Under the pieces are notes generated by a model. The model was not told the DNA's origin. It ran no database searches and saw nothing but the letters and a program-made list of their open reading frames with translations. Positions 10,613 to 19,929 of a stretch of DNA of 41,215 nucleotides are shown one piece after another. The translations under genes were made by a program, and so were the position numbers. Source of the stretch: Flavobacteriaceae bacterium (GTDB lineage Bacteria > Bacteroidota > Bacteroidia > Flavobacteriales > Flavobacteriaceae); NCBI GenBank assembly GCA_030828565.1, contig JAURCF010000006.1, forward strand, positions 1 to 41,215, in the 5' to 3' direction. The first letter of the stretch is position 1. The number at the start of each line of letters is the position of its first letter.

Positions 10613-11088
10613 AAAAAATCTTAAACCCCACTTATTTGATGTTGTTAGTAATTAGTTTCGGCTGTGCTCAAAAGCAAAACAACACCCCTATAAAAGTAGT
10701 CAAATCAGAAGCCGAATGGAAGTCAGAACTTTCAGAAGAAAGTTACCGTATTTTGCGAAAAGCAGAAACAGAAAGAGCCTTTACAGGTAAATACGACAAG
10801 CACTTTGAAGAGGGTGTCTACCGTTGTGCTGGGTGTAACCAAGAGTTATTCATGTCAGAAAACAAATACGACTCCAAATGCGGTTGGCCAGCATTTGACA
10901 ACGCGGTAAAAGGCAGTTTGAAATTTGACGTAGATTATAAAATTGGAATTCCACGAACTGAAGTTCTGTGTTCGAACTGTGGAGGACATTTGGGTCATGT
11001 TTTTAATGACGGACCCAAAGAAACAACCGGATTGCGTCACTGTATTAACTCCGCTGCACTTGAATTTGAACCCTCTAAAAATGAGTGA
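10609..11088 (+). CDS. msrB: Peptide-methionine (R)-S-oxide reductase with lipoprotein-like signal
   Basis: N-terminus MKKILNPTYLMLLVISFGCAQKQ; Zn CxxC pairs (CAGC, CSNC); catalytic RHCINSAALEF. Confidence 0.9.
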   Translation: MKKILNPTYLMLLVISFGCAQKQNNTPIKVVKSEAEWKSELSEESYRILRKAETERAFTGKYDKHFEEGVYRCAGCNQELFMSENKYDSKCGWPAFDNAVKGSLKFDVDYKIGIPRTEVLCSNCGGHLGHVFNDGPKETTGLRHCINSAALEFEPSKNE

Positions 11089-11479
11089 AAAGTACCCTAT
11101 ACACAAATCAGACAAAGAATGGAAAGAACAACTCGATGAGCAGAGCTTTCATGTATTGCGTAATAAAGGAACTGAATATCCTCGATCTGGAGTTTACAAT
11201 TTGCACTTTGAAAACGGATCTTACTGTTGCAAAGGGTGCAGTCAACCGCTTTTTATAAGCGACCAAAAATTTGAAAGCGGCTGTGGATGGCCCAGTTTTG
11301 ACGATGCCGTTGAAGGAGCCATTGAATACATAAAAGACACCTCCCATCATATGCTTCGAACAGAAATTTTATGCACACAATGTGGAGGACATCTAGGACA
11401 CATCTTTAATGACGGCCCTACTCCTACTGGCGTAAGATATTGTGTGAATTCTGTCAGTTTACAATTCAAACCCTCCTGA
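11081..11479 (+). CDS. msrB: Peptide-methionine (R)-S-oxide reductase, cytosolic-type paralogue
   Basis: MSEKYPIHKSDKEWKEQLDEQSFHVLRNKGTEYPRSG...; CKGC, CTQCGGH, RYCVNSVSLQF. Track start 10943 lies inside the upstream gene; ATG at 11081 overlaps its stop (ATGAGTGA). Confidence 0.9.
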   Translation: MSEKYPIHKSDKEWKEQLDEQSFHVLRNKGTEYPRSGVYNLHFENGSYCCKGCSQPLFISDQKFESGCGWPSFDDAVEGAIEYIKDTSHHMLRTEILCTQCGGHLGHIFNDGPTPTGVRYCVNSVSLQFKPS

Positions 11480-11539
11480 TTGCGAATTTTTACTTTGCTA
11501 TTTTTTTGAACAATCTCCTTTTATTAGGGGAAGGTTTTG

Positions 11540-11547
11540 TAATTTTG
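11540..11547 (+). promoter_or_regulatory. Putative -7 box of the lpd promoter
   Basis: TAATTTTG, 23 nt before the ATG at 11571; no clear -33 box at ideal spacing. Confidence 0.4.
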
Positions 11548-11570
11548 CAACCATTAAACTAGAAGAAGTT

Positions 11571-12962
11571 ATGAGCACATATGATGTAATAGTTTTAGGA
11601 AGTGGACCCGGAGGATATGTAACCGCCATTCGAGCTTCTCAATTGGGATTCAAAACAGCCGTTGTCGAAAAAGAAAGTTTGGGGGGTGTTTGTCTTAACT
11701 GGGGATGTATTCCTACCAAAGCATTGTTAAAGTCGGCTCAAGTTTTTGACTACCTAAAACATGCTTCCGACTATGGGCTCACTGTAAAAGAATACGACAA
11801 AGATTTTGATGCTGTTATCAACCGAAGCCGAAACGTTGCTGATGGCATGAGTAAAGGAGTTCATTTTTTAATGAAGAAAAACAAAATCGATGTCATTTCT
11901 GGATACGGAACTCTAAAAAGAGGAAAAAAAATAAGCGTAAAAGCTGAGGACGGTTCTGAATCAGAGTTGTCTGCCCAGCACATCATTATTGCTACCGGCG
12001 CTCGTTCGCGCGAACTTCCAAGCTTGCCGCAAGACGGAAAAAAAGTGATTGGGTACCGAGAAGCCATGACACTGCCTAAACAACCTAAGAAAATGATTGT
12101 TGTAGGTTCTGGAGCTATCGGAATTGAATTTGCTTATTTCTTCAACGCCATGGGAACTGAAGTTACCATCGTTGAATATTTACCCAATATTGTTCCTGTA
12201 GAAGACATTGATGTCTCGAAACAGCTCGAAAAATCTTTCAAAAAGAGTGGTGTTAAGATTCTTACCAATGCCGAAGTAACCGCTGTTGACACTTCCGGAA
12301 AGGGCGTAAAAGCTACTGTTAAAACCAGTAATGGAGAAGAAGTTTTGGAAGCCGACATCGTTCTGTCGGCGGTAGGTATCAAATCCAATATTGAAAACAT
12401 TGGGTTGGAAGATGTGGGTATTGTTGTCAATCGTGACAAAATTGTAGTAAACGATTTTTACCAAACCAACTTGCCTGGATATTATGCCATTGGAGACGTT
12501 ACAAGTGGTCAGGCGCTTGCACACGTTGCCTCTGCAGAGGGAATATTGTGTATCGAAAAAATAAAAGGCATGCATGTAGAACCTTTGGATTATGGAAATA
12601 TTCCAGGTTGCACATATTGTATTCCAGAAGTTGCTTCTGTTGGATTGACAGAACAACAAGCCATAGATCAAGGATATGAAATCAAAGTCGGTAAATTTCC
12701 CTTTTCTGCATCAGGAAAAGCACAAGCGAGTGGAAACAGCGATGGATTTGTTAAGGTGATTTTTGATGCAAAATATGGCGAATGGCTCGGATGTCATATG
12801 ATTGGAACAGGCGTTACCGATATGATTGCAGAAGCTGTTTTGGGTCGTAAATTAGAAACTACAGGACACGAAGTGCTCAAAGCAGTGCATCCACACCCAA
12901 CCATGAGCGAAGCTGTCATGGAAGCCGTTGCTGCTGCCTACGACGAGGTCATTCACTTATAG
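11571..12962 (+). CDS. lpdA: Dihydrolipoyl dehydrogenase
   Basis: GSGPGGYVTAIRASQLG FAD motif, GGVCLNWGCIPTKALL redox-active disulfide, HPHPTMSEAVMEA C-terminus. Confidence 0.96.
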   Translation: MSTYDVIVLGSGPGGYVTAIRASQLGFKTAVVEKESLGGVCLNWGCIPTKALLKSAQVFDYLKHASDYGLTVKEYDKDFDAVINRSRNVADGMSKGVHFLMKKNKIDVISGYGTLKRGKKISVKAEDGSESELSAQHIIIATGARSRELPSLPQDGKKVIGYREAMTLPKQPKKMIVVGSGAIGIEFAYFFNAMGTEVTIVEYLPNIVPVEDIDVSKQLEKSFKKSGVKILTNAEVTAVDTSGKGVKATVKTSNGEEVLEADIVLSAVGIKSNIENIGLEDVGIVVNRDKIVVNDFYQTNLPGYYAIGDVTSGQALAHVASAEGILCIEKIKGMHVEPLDYGNIPGCTYCIPEVASVGLTEQQAIDQGYEIKVGKFPFSASGKAQASGNSDGFVKVIFDAKYGEWLGCHMIGTGVTDMIAEAVLGRKLETTGHEVLKAVHPHPTMSEAVMEAVAAAYDEVIHL

Positions 12963-12963
12963 T

Positions 12964-13410
12964 TTATTCCATAAAACTTTGGATAGCTAAGGAATAACTT
13001 TGCAAGCCAAAACCCAGAATAAGACCTTTGGCGTGAGGAGTTATAAAAGACTGATGCCTAAAATCTTCCCGTGCAAACGTATTGGATATGTGCACTTCAA
13101 TTACGGGAGTTTCAATAGCCTTGATAGCATCTCCTATTCCCACTGAAGTATGCGTATAAGCCGCAGCGTTGAGTATAATTCCGTCATAATCAAAACCTAC
13201 CTTGTGTAGATGATCAATTAGTTTCCCTTCAATATTGGATTGGTAATAGGACAATTCCACTTCGGAAAACTGTTCTTGCAATGATGAAAAATAAGCATCG
13301 AAAGACTGATTGCCATAAATTCCAGGTTCACGAGTGCCTAACAAATTTAAATTAGGCCCGTTGATAATGCATATTTTTTTCACACGATTTATTTTTTGTA
13401 AAAATAACAA
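12964..13410 (-). CDS. aroQ: Type II 3-dehydroquinate dehydratase
   Basis: KICIINGPNLNLLGTREPGIYG, AAAYTHTSVGIGDAI, VIEVHISNTFARE. Start may be GTG at 13383 rather than 13410. Confidence 0.93.
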   Translation of the reverse strand: MLFLQKINRVKKICIINGPNLNLLGTREPGIYGNQSFDAYFSSLQEQFSEVELSYYQSNIEGKLIDHLHKVGFDYDGIILNAAAYTHTSVGIGDAIKAIETPVIEVHISNTFAREDFRHQSFITPHAKGLILGFGLQSYSLAIQSFME

Positions 13411-13422
13411 ACTTACGCCAAC

Positions 13423-13454
13423 AAAAAAACCGAGGGGAATTCCCTCGGTTTTTT
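13423..13454 (-). terminator. Rho-independent terminator, A/T-flanked on both sides
   Basis: aaaaaaaCCGAGGGgaattCCCTCGGtttttt, just downstream of the minus-strand gene ending at 13475. Confidence 0.85.
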
Positions 13455-13474
13455 ACGTAAAATATAATAATAAA

Positions 13475-14008
13475 CTACCACGCATATCCTAGAGCAAGTC
13501 CAATTCTTGGTATAATACCATCTATTTTGACTGATGAGATATCTCCTGAAGTAGATACATTTGCATAATTAGCGCCGAAATTTAAATCAAGTGCAAAACC
13601 TGAGTCTTTTCCGCCAAACACCCATTGATATCCAGCTAAAATACCACCACTAAAAGCTGTAGCTTTTCCTGTTAAACTTCTGCTAGTAGCTTTAGCCGAA
13701 GAGTAGGAAATTGCTGGTGCGAAAAACCAACCTCTTGGAGCAGATTTTGAACTAGAAACGTAAAAGCGGTATTGTCCCTCAACACCAAAACCTGTAGCTT
13801 TTGATGAAACAAGGCCTAGATTTACATTGTAATTTACATAAGCTAAATCAATTTGAAAAGAAGATTTGTCTGACAAAGCATGTTCATAACCTAATTGAAG
13901 TGATCCAAAAGCTAATCCAAGTGGATTAACTTTTAATACATTTTCTTGTGCATGTGAGTTAAAAACAAAACCAACAGCGATAAGGGCAATTAAAAGTAAT
14001 TTTTTCAT
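13475..14008 (-). CDS. Outer-membrane beta-barrel (porin-like) protein
   Basis: Signal peptide MKKLLLIALIAVGFVFNSHAQ; alternating amphipathic strands; ends in an aromatic residue (LALGYAW). Confidence 0.65.
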   Translation of the reverse strand: MKKLLLIALIAVGFVFNSHAQENVLKVNPLGLAFGSLQLGYEHALSDKSSFQIDLAYVNYNVNLGLVSSKATGFGVEGQYRFYVSSSKSAPRGWFFAPAISYSSAKATSRSLTGKATAFSGGILAGYQWVFGGKDSGFALDLNFGANYANVSTSGDISSVKIDGIIPRIGLALGYAW

Positions 14009-14208
14009 TGTAAATAAATTTTAGGGTTCATAATTAATTAGTAGCGAAACTAAAACAACTCCACATGAATTACAATACCGAACGTAGAAAAAATCACTGT
14101 TTTTTCGAAAAATAACAAAAAAAATGGGTTTTTTAAAAATACTTAATTACTATCTTATTTGAAATGTATTTTAATGAAAAATGTTGTTTTTGCTTACTAA
14201 AAAAAAAC

Positions 14209-14216
14209 TATTTTTG
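14209..14216 (+). promoter_or_regulatory. Putative -7 box for xerD
   Basis: TATTTTTG ending 3 nt before the ATG at 14220. Confidence 0.4.
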
Positions 14217-14219
14217 AGC

Positions 14220-15122
14220 ATGAAGTGGTCAGAATTGTTAGATTCGTTTAAAAATTACCTGTTGCTAGAGCGCGGGCTTTCCAAAAACTCTATCCATAGC
14301 TATATTTTGGATGTAAAAAAGCTTGTTGGCTTCCTCGAAAACAATGATATTCAGGAAAGCGCATCTTCTATCGAAGCGGATCATATCAAACAATTTGTAT
14401 ATGAAATCGCCAAAAGTGTAAAGGCGCCCTCGCAGGCACGCATTATTTCGGGATTGCGAAGTTTTTTTGATTTTGTGGTTTTGGAAGAATTCCGAAAAGA
14501 CAACCCCATGAATCTTATTGAAAGCCCAAGAATTGGAAGACGCTTGCCAGACACCCTTTCGTATGAGGAAGTCGATACCTTGATTCGATCCATTGATTTG
14601 AGTACATCAACTGGTGAACGCAATCGAGCTATGTTAGAATTGCTTTACAGTTGCGGATTGCGTGTAAGCGAATTGACTACGCTGCGGATTTCAGATTTGT
14701 TTTTTGAGGAGTCGTTGATTAAAGTGCTTGGAAAAGGTAATAAAGAACGTTTTGTCCCCATTGCTTCTATTGCGCAACATTATGTCACTATTTATCTGTC
14801 CGAAATACGGGTTTTTACTAAGCCTCAAAAAGGACATGAAGACACCTTATTTCTCAATCAACGCGGAAAAGGATTGACCAGAAACATGTTGTTTGTCATT
14901 GTAAAACAATTGTGTGAAAAAGCAGGACTGCGCAAAAACATAAGTCCTCACAGCCTTCGACATTCGTTTGCTACTCACTTGGTCGAAAACGGAGCAGACT
15001 TGAGTACGGTTCAACAAATGATGGGACATGAAAGCATAACCACTACCGAGCGTTATTTGCATGTAAGCAAGAAACATTTGATGGAATCCATGCTTCGATT
15101 TCATCCCAGAGGAACGTATTGA
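14220..15122 (+). CDS. xerD: Tyrosine recombinase XerD
   Basis: MKWSELLDSFKNYLLLERGLSKNSIHSY...; catalytic HSLRHSFATHLVENGADLSTVQQMMGHESITTTERYLHV. Start moved from 14181 to 14220 because a -7-like box lies between the two ATGs. Confidence 0.92.
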   Translation: MKWSELLDSFKNYLLLERGLSKNSIHSYILDVKKLVGFLENNDIQESASSIEADHIKQFVYEIAKSVKAPSQARIISGLRSFFDFVVLEEFRKDNPMNLIESPRIGRRLPDTLSYEEVDTLIRSIDLSTSTGERNRAMLELLYSCGLRVSELTTLRISDLFFEESLIKVLGKGNKERFVPIASIAQHYVTIYLSEIRVFTKPQKGHEDTLFLNQRGKGLTRNMLFVIVKQLCEKAGLRKNISPHSLRHSFATHLVENGADLSTVQQMMGHESITTTERYLHVSKKHLMESMLRFHPRGTY

Positions 15123-15127
15123 AATAT

Positions 15128-15832
15128 TTACGATTCCTCGAGACTTAGGCGAAACCCTTCTCCATGAACGTTTATGATTTGAACACGAGGATCTTTTTTG
15201 AGATACTTTCGAATTTTGGCGATGTATACATCCATGCTTCGAGAGGTAAAATAATTGTCATCTCTCCAAATTTTTGTTAAAGCCAACTCCCGCGACATCA
15301 AATCGTCTTGGTGTAAAAACAACAAACGGAGCAATTCGTTTTCTTTGGGAGAGAGTTTTATATGTGGGTCTTCTTTGTATTGGAGATAACGCAGCTTGGA
15401 ATTGAGAGTAAAATCACCAATAGCAAACTCAAACTCGGAATTGCTTAAAATGGGGTTGTGTTTCTGGCGATGGAAAAGCGCTTTGATTTTATGCAAAAGG
15501 ATTTCGGAATCAAACGGTTTGGTTAAATAATCATCGGCACCTATTTTATACCCTTTGATCATGTCTTCTTTCATGGATTTAGCAGTCAAAAAAACAATGG
15601 GAATTTCGGCATTATTGCTTCGAATTTCTTTGGCAAGGGTGAATCCATCTTTATAAGGCATCATAACGTCCAAAATACACAAATCAAAATCGTTTTTCTT
15701 AAACTTTTCAAAGCCTTCCATCCCGTTTTTTGCCAACGTAACCTCGTAGCTATTCATGGATAAATAGTCTCTAAGAATGATTCCGAAATTTGGATCATCT
15801 TCTACTAACAAAATTTTCTTTTCGTGCTCCAT
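15128..15832 (-). CDS. OmpR/PhoB-type response regulator, RprY-like
   Basis: MEHEKKILLVEDDPNFG..., LCILDVMMPYKDG phospho-acceptor region, winged-helix C-terminus. Alternative start 15847. Confidence 0.9.
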   Translation of the reverse strand: MEHEKKILLVEDDPNFGIILRDYLSMNSYEVTLAKNGMEGFEKFKKNDFDLCILDVMMPYKDGFTLAKEIRSNNAEIPIVFLTAKSMKEDMIKGYKIGADDYLTKPFDSEILLHKIKALFHRQKHNPILSNSEFEFAIGDFTLNSKLRYLQYKEDPHIKLSPKENELLRLLFLHQDDLMSRELALTKIWRDDNYFTSRSMDVYIAKIRKYLKKDPRVQIINVHGEGFRLSLEES

Positions 15833-15836
15833 AATA

Positions 15837-17423
15837 TTAATTGTCATTTTTCATAGGAAGTTTTACAGTAAATTGACTTCCTTTTCCTTTTTCGCTATTA
15901 ACAGAAACCGTGCCATGATGCAGTTCTACAATCTGTTTGACATACGCTAATCCAAGTCCATGGCCTTTTACATTGTGAATATTTCCTGTCGTTTCTCTAT
16001 AGAATTTATCAAAAACTTTCTTTTTAACAGAATTGATCATCCCCATTCCATGATCTTTAATAGAAACACATAAAAAATCAGAAGTATTGAAAGTGTTTAT
16101 TTCAATTTCAGGAGTATCCTCAGAGTATTTTACCGCATTTTCAAGCATATTAATCCAAACATTGGTCATATGATTGTTAGAAACCAACAAAGTGCTTTCT
16201 TTGGCATCAAAGGAGGTTTTAATGATAGTTTTTCTTTGTTGAGTTAGTAATGAAACGTGCTCGATAGCGCGTTCCAGCTGTTTATGGATATCTTCGGAGG
16301 TTTTGGAAAATGAAATTTCTTTTCGATCCAATTGAGAAATTTGAAGCACATTTTCAACTTGGGTGTGCATGCGTTTGTTTTCTTGGCGAATCATGTGCAA
16401 ATATTGCGACATTTTTTCAGGATTCTCTTGCACACTTGCATTCTGAATTGCATCAAGCGCCAAATGAATAGTCGCTATTGGAGTTTTGAATTCGTGCGTC
16501 ATATTATTTATAAAGTCGGATTTAATCTCAGAAATTTTCTTTTGTCTGATTATTTGATAAATCGCATTTGAAAAAGCAATGACTATAAAGAGTGTAAACA
16601 AAACCGAAAGAATAGCCGTTCCGAGTATAGAATTCCTTAAAAATATTTTTTTGCTAGGGAAAGCAATAACCAAATCAAAATCGCTTTCTCCTTGATCGGA
16701 CATAAAAAGGGGTGTTTGGTACTGATAATAGCCCTTTGAATTAATGAAATTTTCAGAACCAATTTTTGTAGCCAATGTTTCATTAAAAACTCGATATTCA
16801 AAGGGAATATTTATATCTCTGTTACTTAATTCTCTTTGCAAAAGCAATTCCAATTCAATGTTGGTTACTCGTCTGTGAATGGCTCTATTGGCTGCAATTT
16901 CACTAAAAATAGCTGAATATTTAGCACGATCCATAGAAGATATTCGTTCGATGCGTTGCAAACGCTCAATGGAACTCATTGTACTCATTTCATTTTCAAA
17001 GGACTCATCAATTATGGTAGTAAGTTGAATGCTTTTGTATTCTTTGATAGAAATGGTGTCTTGGAACGAATTGTCGATTAAGGAAGGGGTAATATTGTAA
17101 TCTTCTTCTAAAATACCGTGATTATACACATAGGTTTTGTTGGTATTCGGGTTGCGGTCAACATATTGAAAAACGGCGGTAATTTCGGACTCTTTAGGAG
17201 TTGCAATGCTATCCAAAAGTTTTTGATATACGGCCAAATACTCTCTAAGTTCTCGCTCACTAACTTGTTCAGATACTGTTTGTAATGCAGCATTGACATT
17301 CAGCGAAAATTGACGTTCTTTATTATCAATAGCCGTTTGAATCCAAAACCATTGGACAGAAATAATTCCAATGAGAGCAATACTCATCAAAGAAACAATC
17401 ACAAAAAATATCTTTTTATTCAC
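15837..17423 (-). CDS. Sensor histidine kinase, RprX-like
   Basis: Two TM segments flanking a periplasmic region, H-box MTHEFKTPIATIHLALDAI, N-box MLENAVKYS, G-boxes KDHGMGM and GHGLGLAYVKQIV. Confidence 0.9.
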   Translation of the reverse strand: MNKKIFFVIVSLMSIALIGIISVQWFWIQTAIDNKERQFSLNVNAALQTVSEQVSERELREYLAVYQKLLDSIATPKESEITAVFQYVDRNPNTNKTYVYNHGILEEDYNITPSLIDNSFQDTISIKEYKSIQLTTIIDESFENEMSTMSSIERLQRIERISSMDRAKYSAIFSEIAANRAIHRRVTNIELELLLQRELSNRDINIPFEYRVFNETLATKIGSENFINSKGYYQYQTPLFMSDQGESDFDLVIAFPSKKIFLRNSILGTAILSVLFTLFIVIAFSNAIYQIIRQKKISEIKSDFINNMTHEFKTPIATIHLALDAIQNASVQENPEKMSQYLHMIRQENKRMHTQVENVLQISQLDRKEISFSKTSEDIHKQLERAIEHVSLLTQQRKTIIKTSFDAKESTLLVSNNHMTNVWINMLENAVKYSEDTPEIEINTFNTSDFLCVSIKDHGMGMINSVKKKVFDKFYRETTGNIHNVKGHGLGLAYVKQIVELHHGTVSVNSEKGKGSQFTVKLPMKNDN

Positions 17424-17487
17424 AATTTAAAAATACTACTTAATACAAGCGGGTGAAAAGCTTTAACGAATCATTAACAGGTCGAAA

Positions 17488-18075
17488 TTACTGAAATTCT
17501 TCCAAAAGTAACTGATGAATTGTTTCTACCTGAGATTTTGTGTCATCACTATCAATGTTTTGCACAACATAATCCGCCAATTCAACTTTTCTTTTGTCTT
17601 TCCATTGACGATTCATTCTATCTTGAACTTCAGAAATTTTAGCACCATCCCTGTTAACGACTCGCTCAATACGAAGCTCTTTGGGCGCAATGACCAAAAT
17701 TATGCGATCAAATTTTTTATAGGAACCTGTTTCAAACAAAATGGCGGCTTCTTGAATAACATAAGGTCCCGTTTGGTTAAGGATCCAATTCGAAAAATCA
17801 TCTTGAACGTATGGGTGTACTAAATCATTGAGTTGCTCTAATTTTTGATTGTCTGAAAAAACAATAGAGGCTAAAAACAATCTATTAAGACCCTTTTCAT
17901 TATAGCTTTCTGGTCCAAACAATTCAATAATAGCTTTTTTTAATTTGAAATTGGAATTCATTAGTTCTTTGGCGTGAAAATCAGAATCGTATATAGCAAT
18001 TCCTTTTTGCTTAAACACTTTAGAAACAAATGATTTTCCGCTTCCAATCCCACCTGTTAGACCTACAATTTTCAT
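17488..18075 (-). CDS. coaE: Dephospho-CoA kinase
   Basis: MKIVGLTGGIGSGKSFVSKVFKQKGIAIYDSD. Confidence 0.95.
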   Translation of the reverse strand: MKIVGLTGGIGSGKSFVSKVFKQKGIAIYDSDFHAKELMNSNFKLKKAIIELFGPESYNEKGLNRLFLASIVFSDNQKLEQLNDLVHPYVQDDFSNWILNQTGPYVIQEAAILFETGSYKKFDRIILVIAPKELRIERVVNRDGAKISEVQDRMNRQWKDKRKVELADYVVQNIDSDDTKSQVETIHQLLLEEFQ

Positions 18076-19031
18076 TTCTTAACTAAATAATCTACCGAAT
18101 TGTCAGACAAAACAAGGCGCGAAATACCGTTTGGCTGATCTTGAATAATTAAAGGTAATTTTGGGTGAGTTCCTATCTGATTATAATCGCACGTGATTAA
18201 AAAATCAGAAGGTTCAATATCTTTAATCATCGAAAAACTGGCATTGAATTTTATCGAAACAGTAGGAGGAAAAAGTTTCACTTTGGTGTCAGCAGGAAGA
18301 TTACTAATTTGAATCGGGATAATCAATAATTTTTCGGTAAAGCGATCTACCTCAGCATGAATACGAATATAGGATGTAGAAGATTTTAAGGAAGAATGGC
18401 CAAACTCAATACCTAAATCCTCAGTAAAAGAAGCCTCTATTTTTTTTAAGGAAATTGGATGAGTATCCACAAAAGATAGTGTGTCCAATAGCGCTTTAGG
18501 ACCCGAAACCAAAATGCTATCGGGTGTCAAAGAGTAGGGTTTTACCAAATCATAACCGTTGGAAAAAGTGAGTTTTGAAGTATATTTAACAGGAAGCTTT
18601 TTCTGGCTAGCAATTCCCAATTGCAAGTATAAAGTATCTAACAATACCTGACGAATTTGAATTTGTTTGGATACCTGAGATTGAATAGAGCGCCTGAGTG
18701 AATTTTGTGTTAAAAAAAAATCAGTTCCATTAAAATATGCCGAAGAGGCGTTGATTTTAATTTTGGGTGGAGCCACTAAATTTTTAGTCAAACGAAACCC
18801 AGTGGCCGTAGATTCGGCAAAAACAGTTTGCGGTTGGTTTGAATACAGCAACTGATTGTCTGCCAAATTGTGATACTCTATAGTAAAACCTAACGTAGTT
18901 GTATAGGTCTTTGATAATTTGGTAAACAACCAAAAAAGAACAGAAAGTGCCAAAAAAAACAAAACGGCTCTTGGTGTTTTAATTCTAGAAAAAAAGTTTT
19001 TCACAACCAGTAATAACCGATTCATTGGCAT
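18072..19031 (-). CDS. YbbR-like domain-containing protein
   Basis: Single N-terminal TM then repeated beta-rich YbbR-like segments (LPVKYTSKLTFSNGYDLVKPYSLTPDSILVSGPKALLDTL); overlaps coaE by 4 bp. Confidence 0.75.
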   Translation of the reverse strand: MPMNRLLLVVKNFFSRIKTPRAVLFFLALSVLFWLFTKLSKTYTTTLGFTIEYHNLADNQLLYSNQPQTVFAESTATGFRLTKNLVAPPKIKINASSAYFNGTDFFLTQNSLRRSIQSQVSKQIQIRQVLLDTLYLQLGIASQKKLPVKYTSKLTFSNGYDLVKPYSLTPDSILVSGPKALLDTLSFVDTHPISLKKIEASFTEDLGIEFGHSSLKSSTSYIRIHAEVDRFTEKLLIIPIQISNLPADTKVKLFPPTVSIKFNASFSMIKDIEPSDFLITCDYNQIGTHPKLPLIIQDQPNGISRLVLSDNSVDYLVKK

Positions 19032-19041
19032 AATATAATTC

Positions 19042-19066
19042 TTAACGCCCTAAATTTGGGCGTTAA
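19042..19066 (-). repeat. Perfect inverted repeat between fabI and the ybbR-like gene, possible terminator or attenuator
   Basis: TTAACGCCC (19042-19050) TAAATTT GGGCGTTAA (19058-19066); no strong U-tract follows on the minus strand. Confidence 0.6.
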
Positions 19067-19068
19067 AG

Positions 19069-19890
19069 TTATTCTTCTTTGTCTTCAAACAACTCCATAA
19101 CTTGGTCACTCACGCCCATATTAGAAAACCCTCCATCGTTGAAAAGGTTTTGCAATGTAACCCGTTTTGTAAGGTCAGAAAACAGCGTTAGTGTATAATT
19201 AGCGCAGTCGTCTGCTGTAGCATTTCCTAAAGGCGACATTTTATCTGCATAGGCAATAAAACCGTCAAATCCTTTTACTCCTTTTCCAGCAGTTGTTGGT
19301 GTAGGAGACTGCGAAATGGTGTTGACACGAACGTTTTTATCCCTTCCAAAAAAGTACCCAAAACTTCGGGCTATAGACTCCAAATAAGCTTTGTTGTCGG
19401 CCATATCGTTGTAATCGGGAAAAACTCGTTGAGCTGCCATATAGGTTAGCGCCACAATACTACCCCATTCGCTCATGGCGTCTTTTTTGTAAAGACTTTG
19501 CATAAGCTTATGAAAAGAAACCGCAGACACATCCCAACCTTTGGTCATCCAATCATGATTAAGATCTGTATAGTGTTTGCCTTTTCGAACATTGACAGAC
19601 ATTCCAATAGAGTGAAGAACAAAATCAATTTTTCCTCCCAAAATTTCAACAGACTGATCAATTAAATTTTCCAAATCGGCTATTGAGGTTGCGTCGGCAG
19701 GAATGACTTGAGAGCCTGTTTTTTCTGCCAATTCATTAATCGTTCCCATTCTTAACGCAATAGGAGCATTCGTTAAAACAAACGTTCCTCCTTCTTCATG
19801 AACGCGCTCAGCAGTTTTCCAAGCAATGGAATTGGAATCCAATGCTCCAAAAATAATTCCTCTTTTTCCTTTTAAAAGATTGTATGACAT
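19069..19890 (-). CDS. fabI: Enoyl-[acyl-carrier-protein] reductase (NADH)
   Basis: MSYNLLKGKRGIIFGALDSNSIAWKTAERVHEEG...; FabI-type SDR. ATG at 19890 preferred over upstream TTG at 19908. Confidence 0.93.
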   Translation of the reverse strand: MSYNLLKGKRGIIFGALDSNSIAWKTAERVHEEGGTFVLTNAPIALRMGTINELAEKTGSQVIPADATSIADLENLIDQSVEILGGKIDFVLHSIGMSVNVRKGKHYTDLNHDWMTKGWDVSAVSFHKLMQSLYKKDAMSEWGSIVALTYMAAQRVFPDYNDMADNKAYLESIARSFGYFFGRDKNVRVNTISQSPTPTTAGKGVKGFDGFIAYADKMSPLGNATADDCANYTLTLFSDLTKRVTLQNLFNDGGFSNMGVSDQVMELFEDKEE

Positions 19891-19918
19891 GATAATTTTT
19901 TTAATCAATTTAGTGGCG

Positions 19919-19926
19919 CAAATATA
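19919..19926 (-). promoter_or_regulatory. Putative -7 box of the fabI promoter
   Basis: TATATTTG on the minus strand, about 28 nt before the fabI ATG; -33 box not convincing. Confidence 0.4.
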
Positions 19927-19929
19927 CTA

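Noticed and set aside
12180-12671. 163-aa antisense ORF opposite lpdA (and 12134-12439)
   Set aside because: Composition looks like reverse-frame translation of a conserved gene; no signal, domain or promoter seen.
15128-17423. Two-component pair considered as a novel signalling system
   Set aside because: Motifs and architecture fit the known RprX/RprY-type pair of Bacteroidota.
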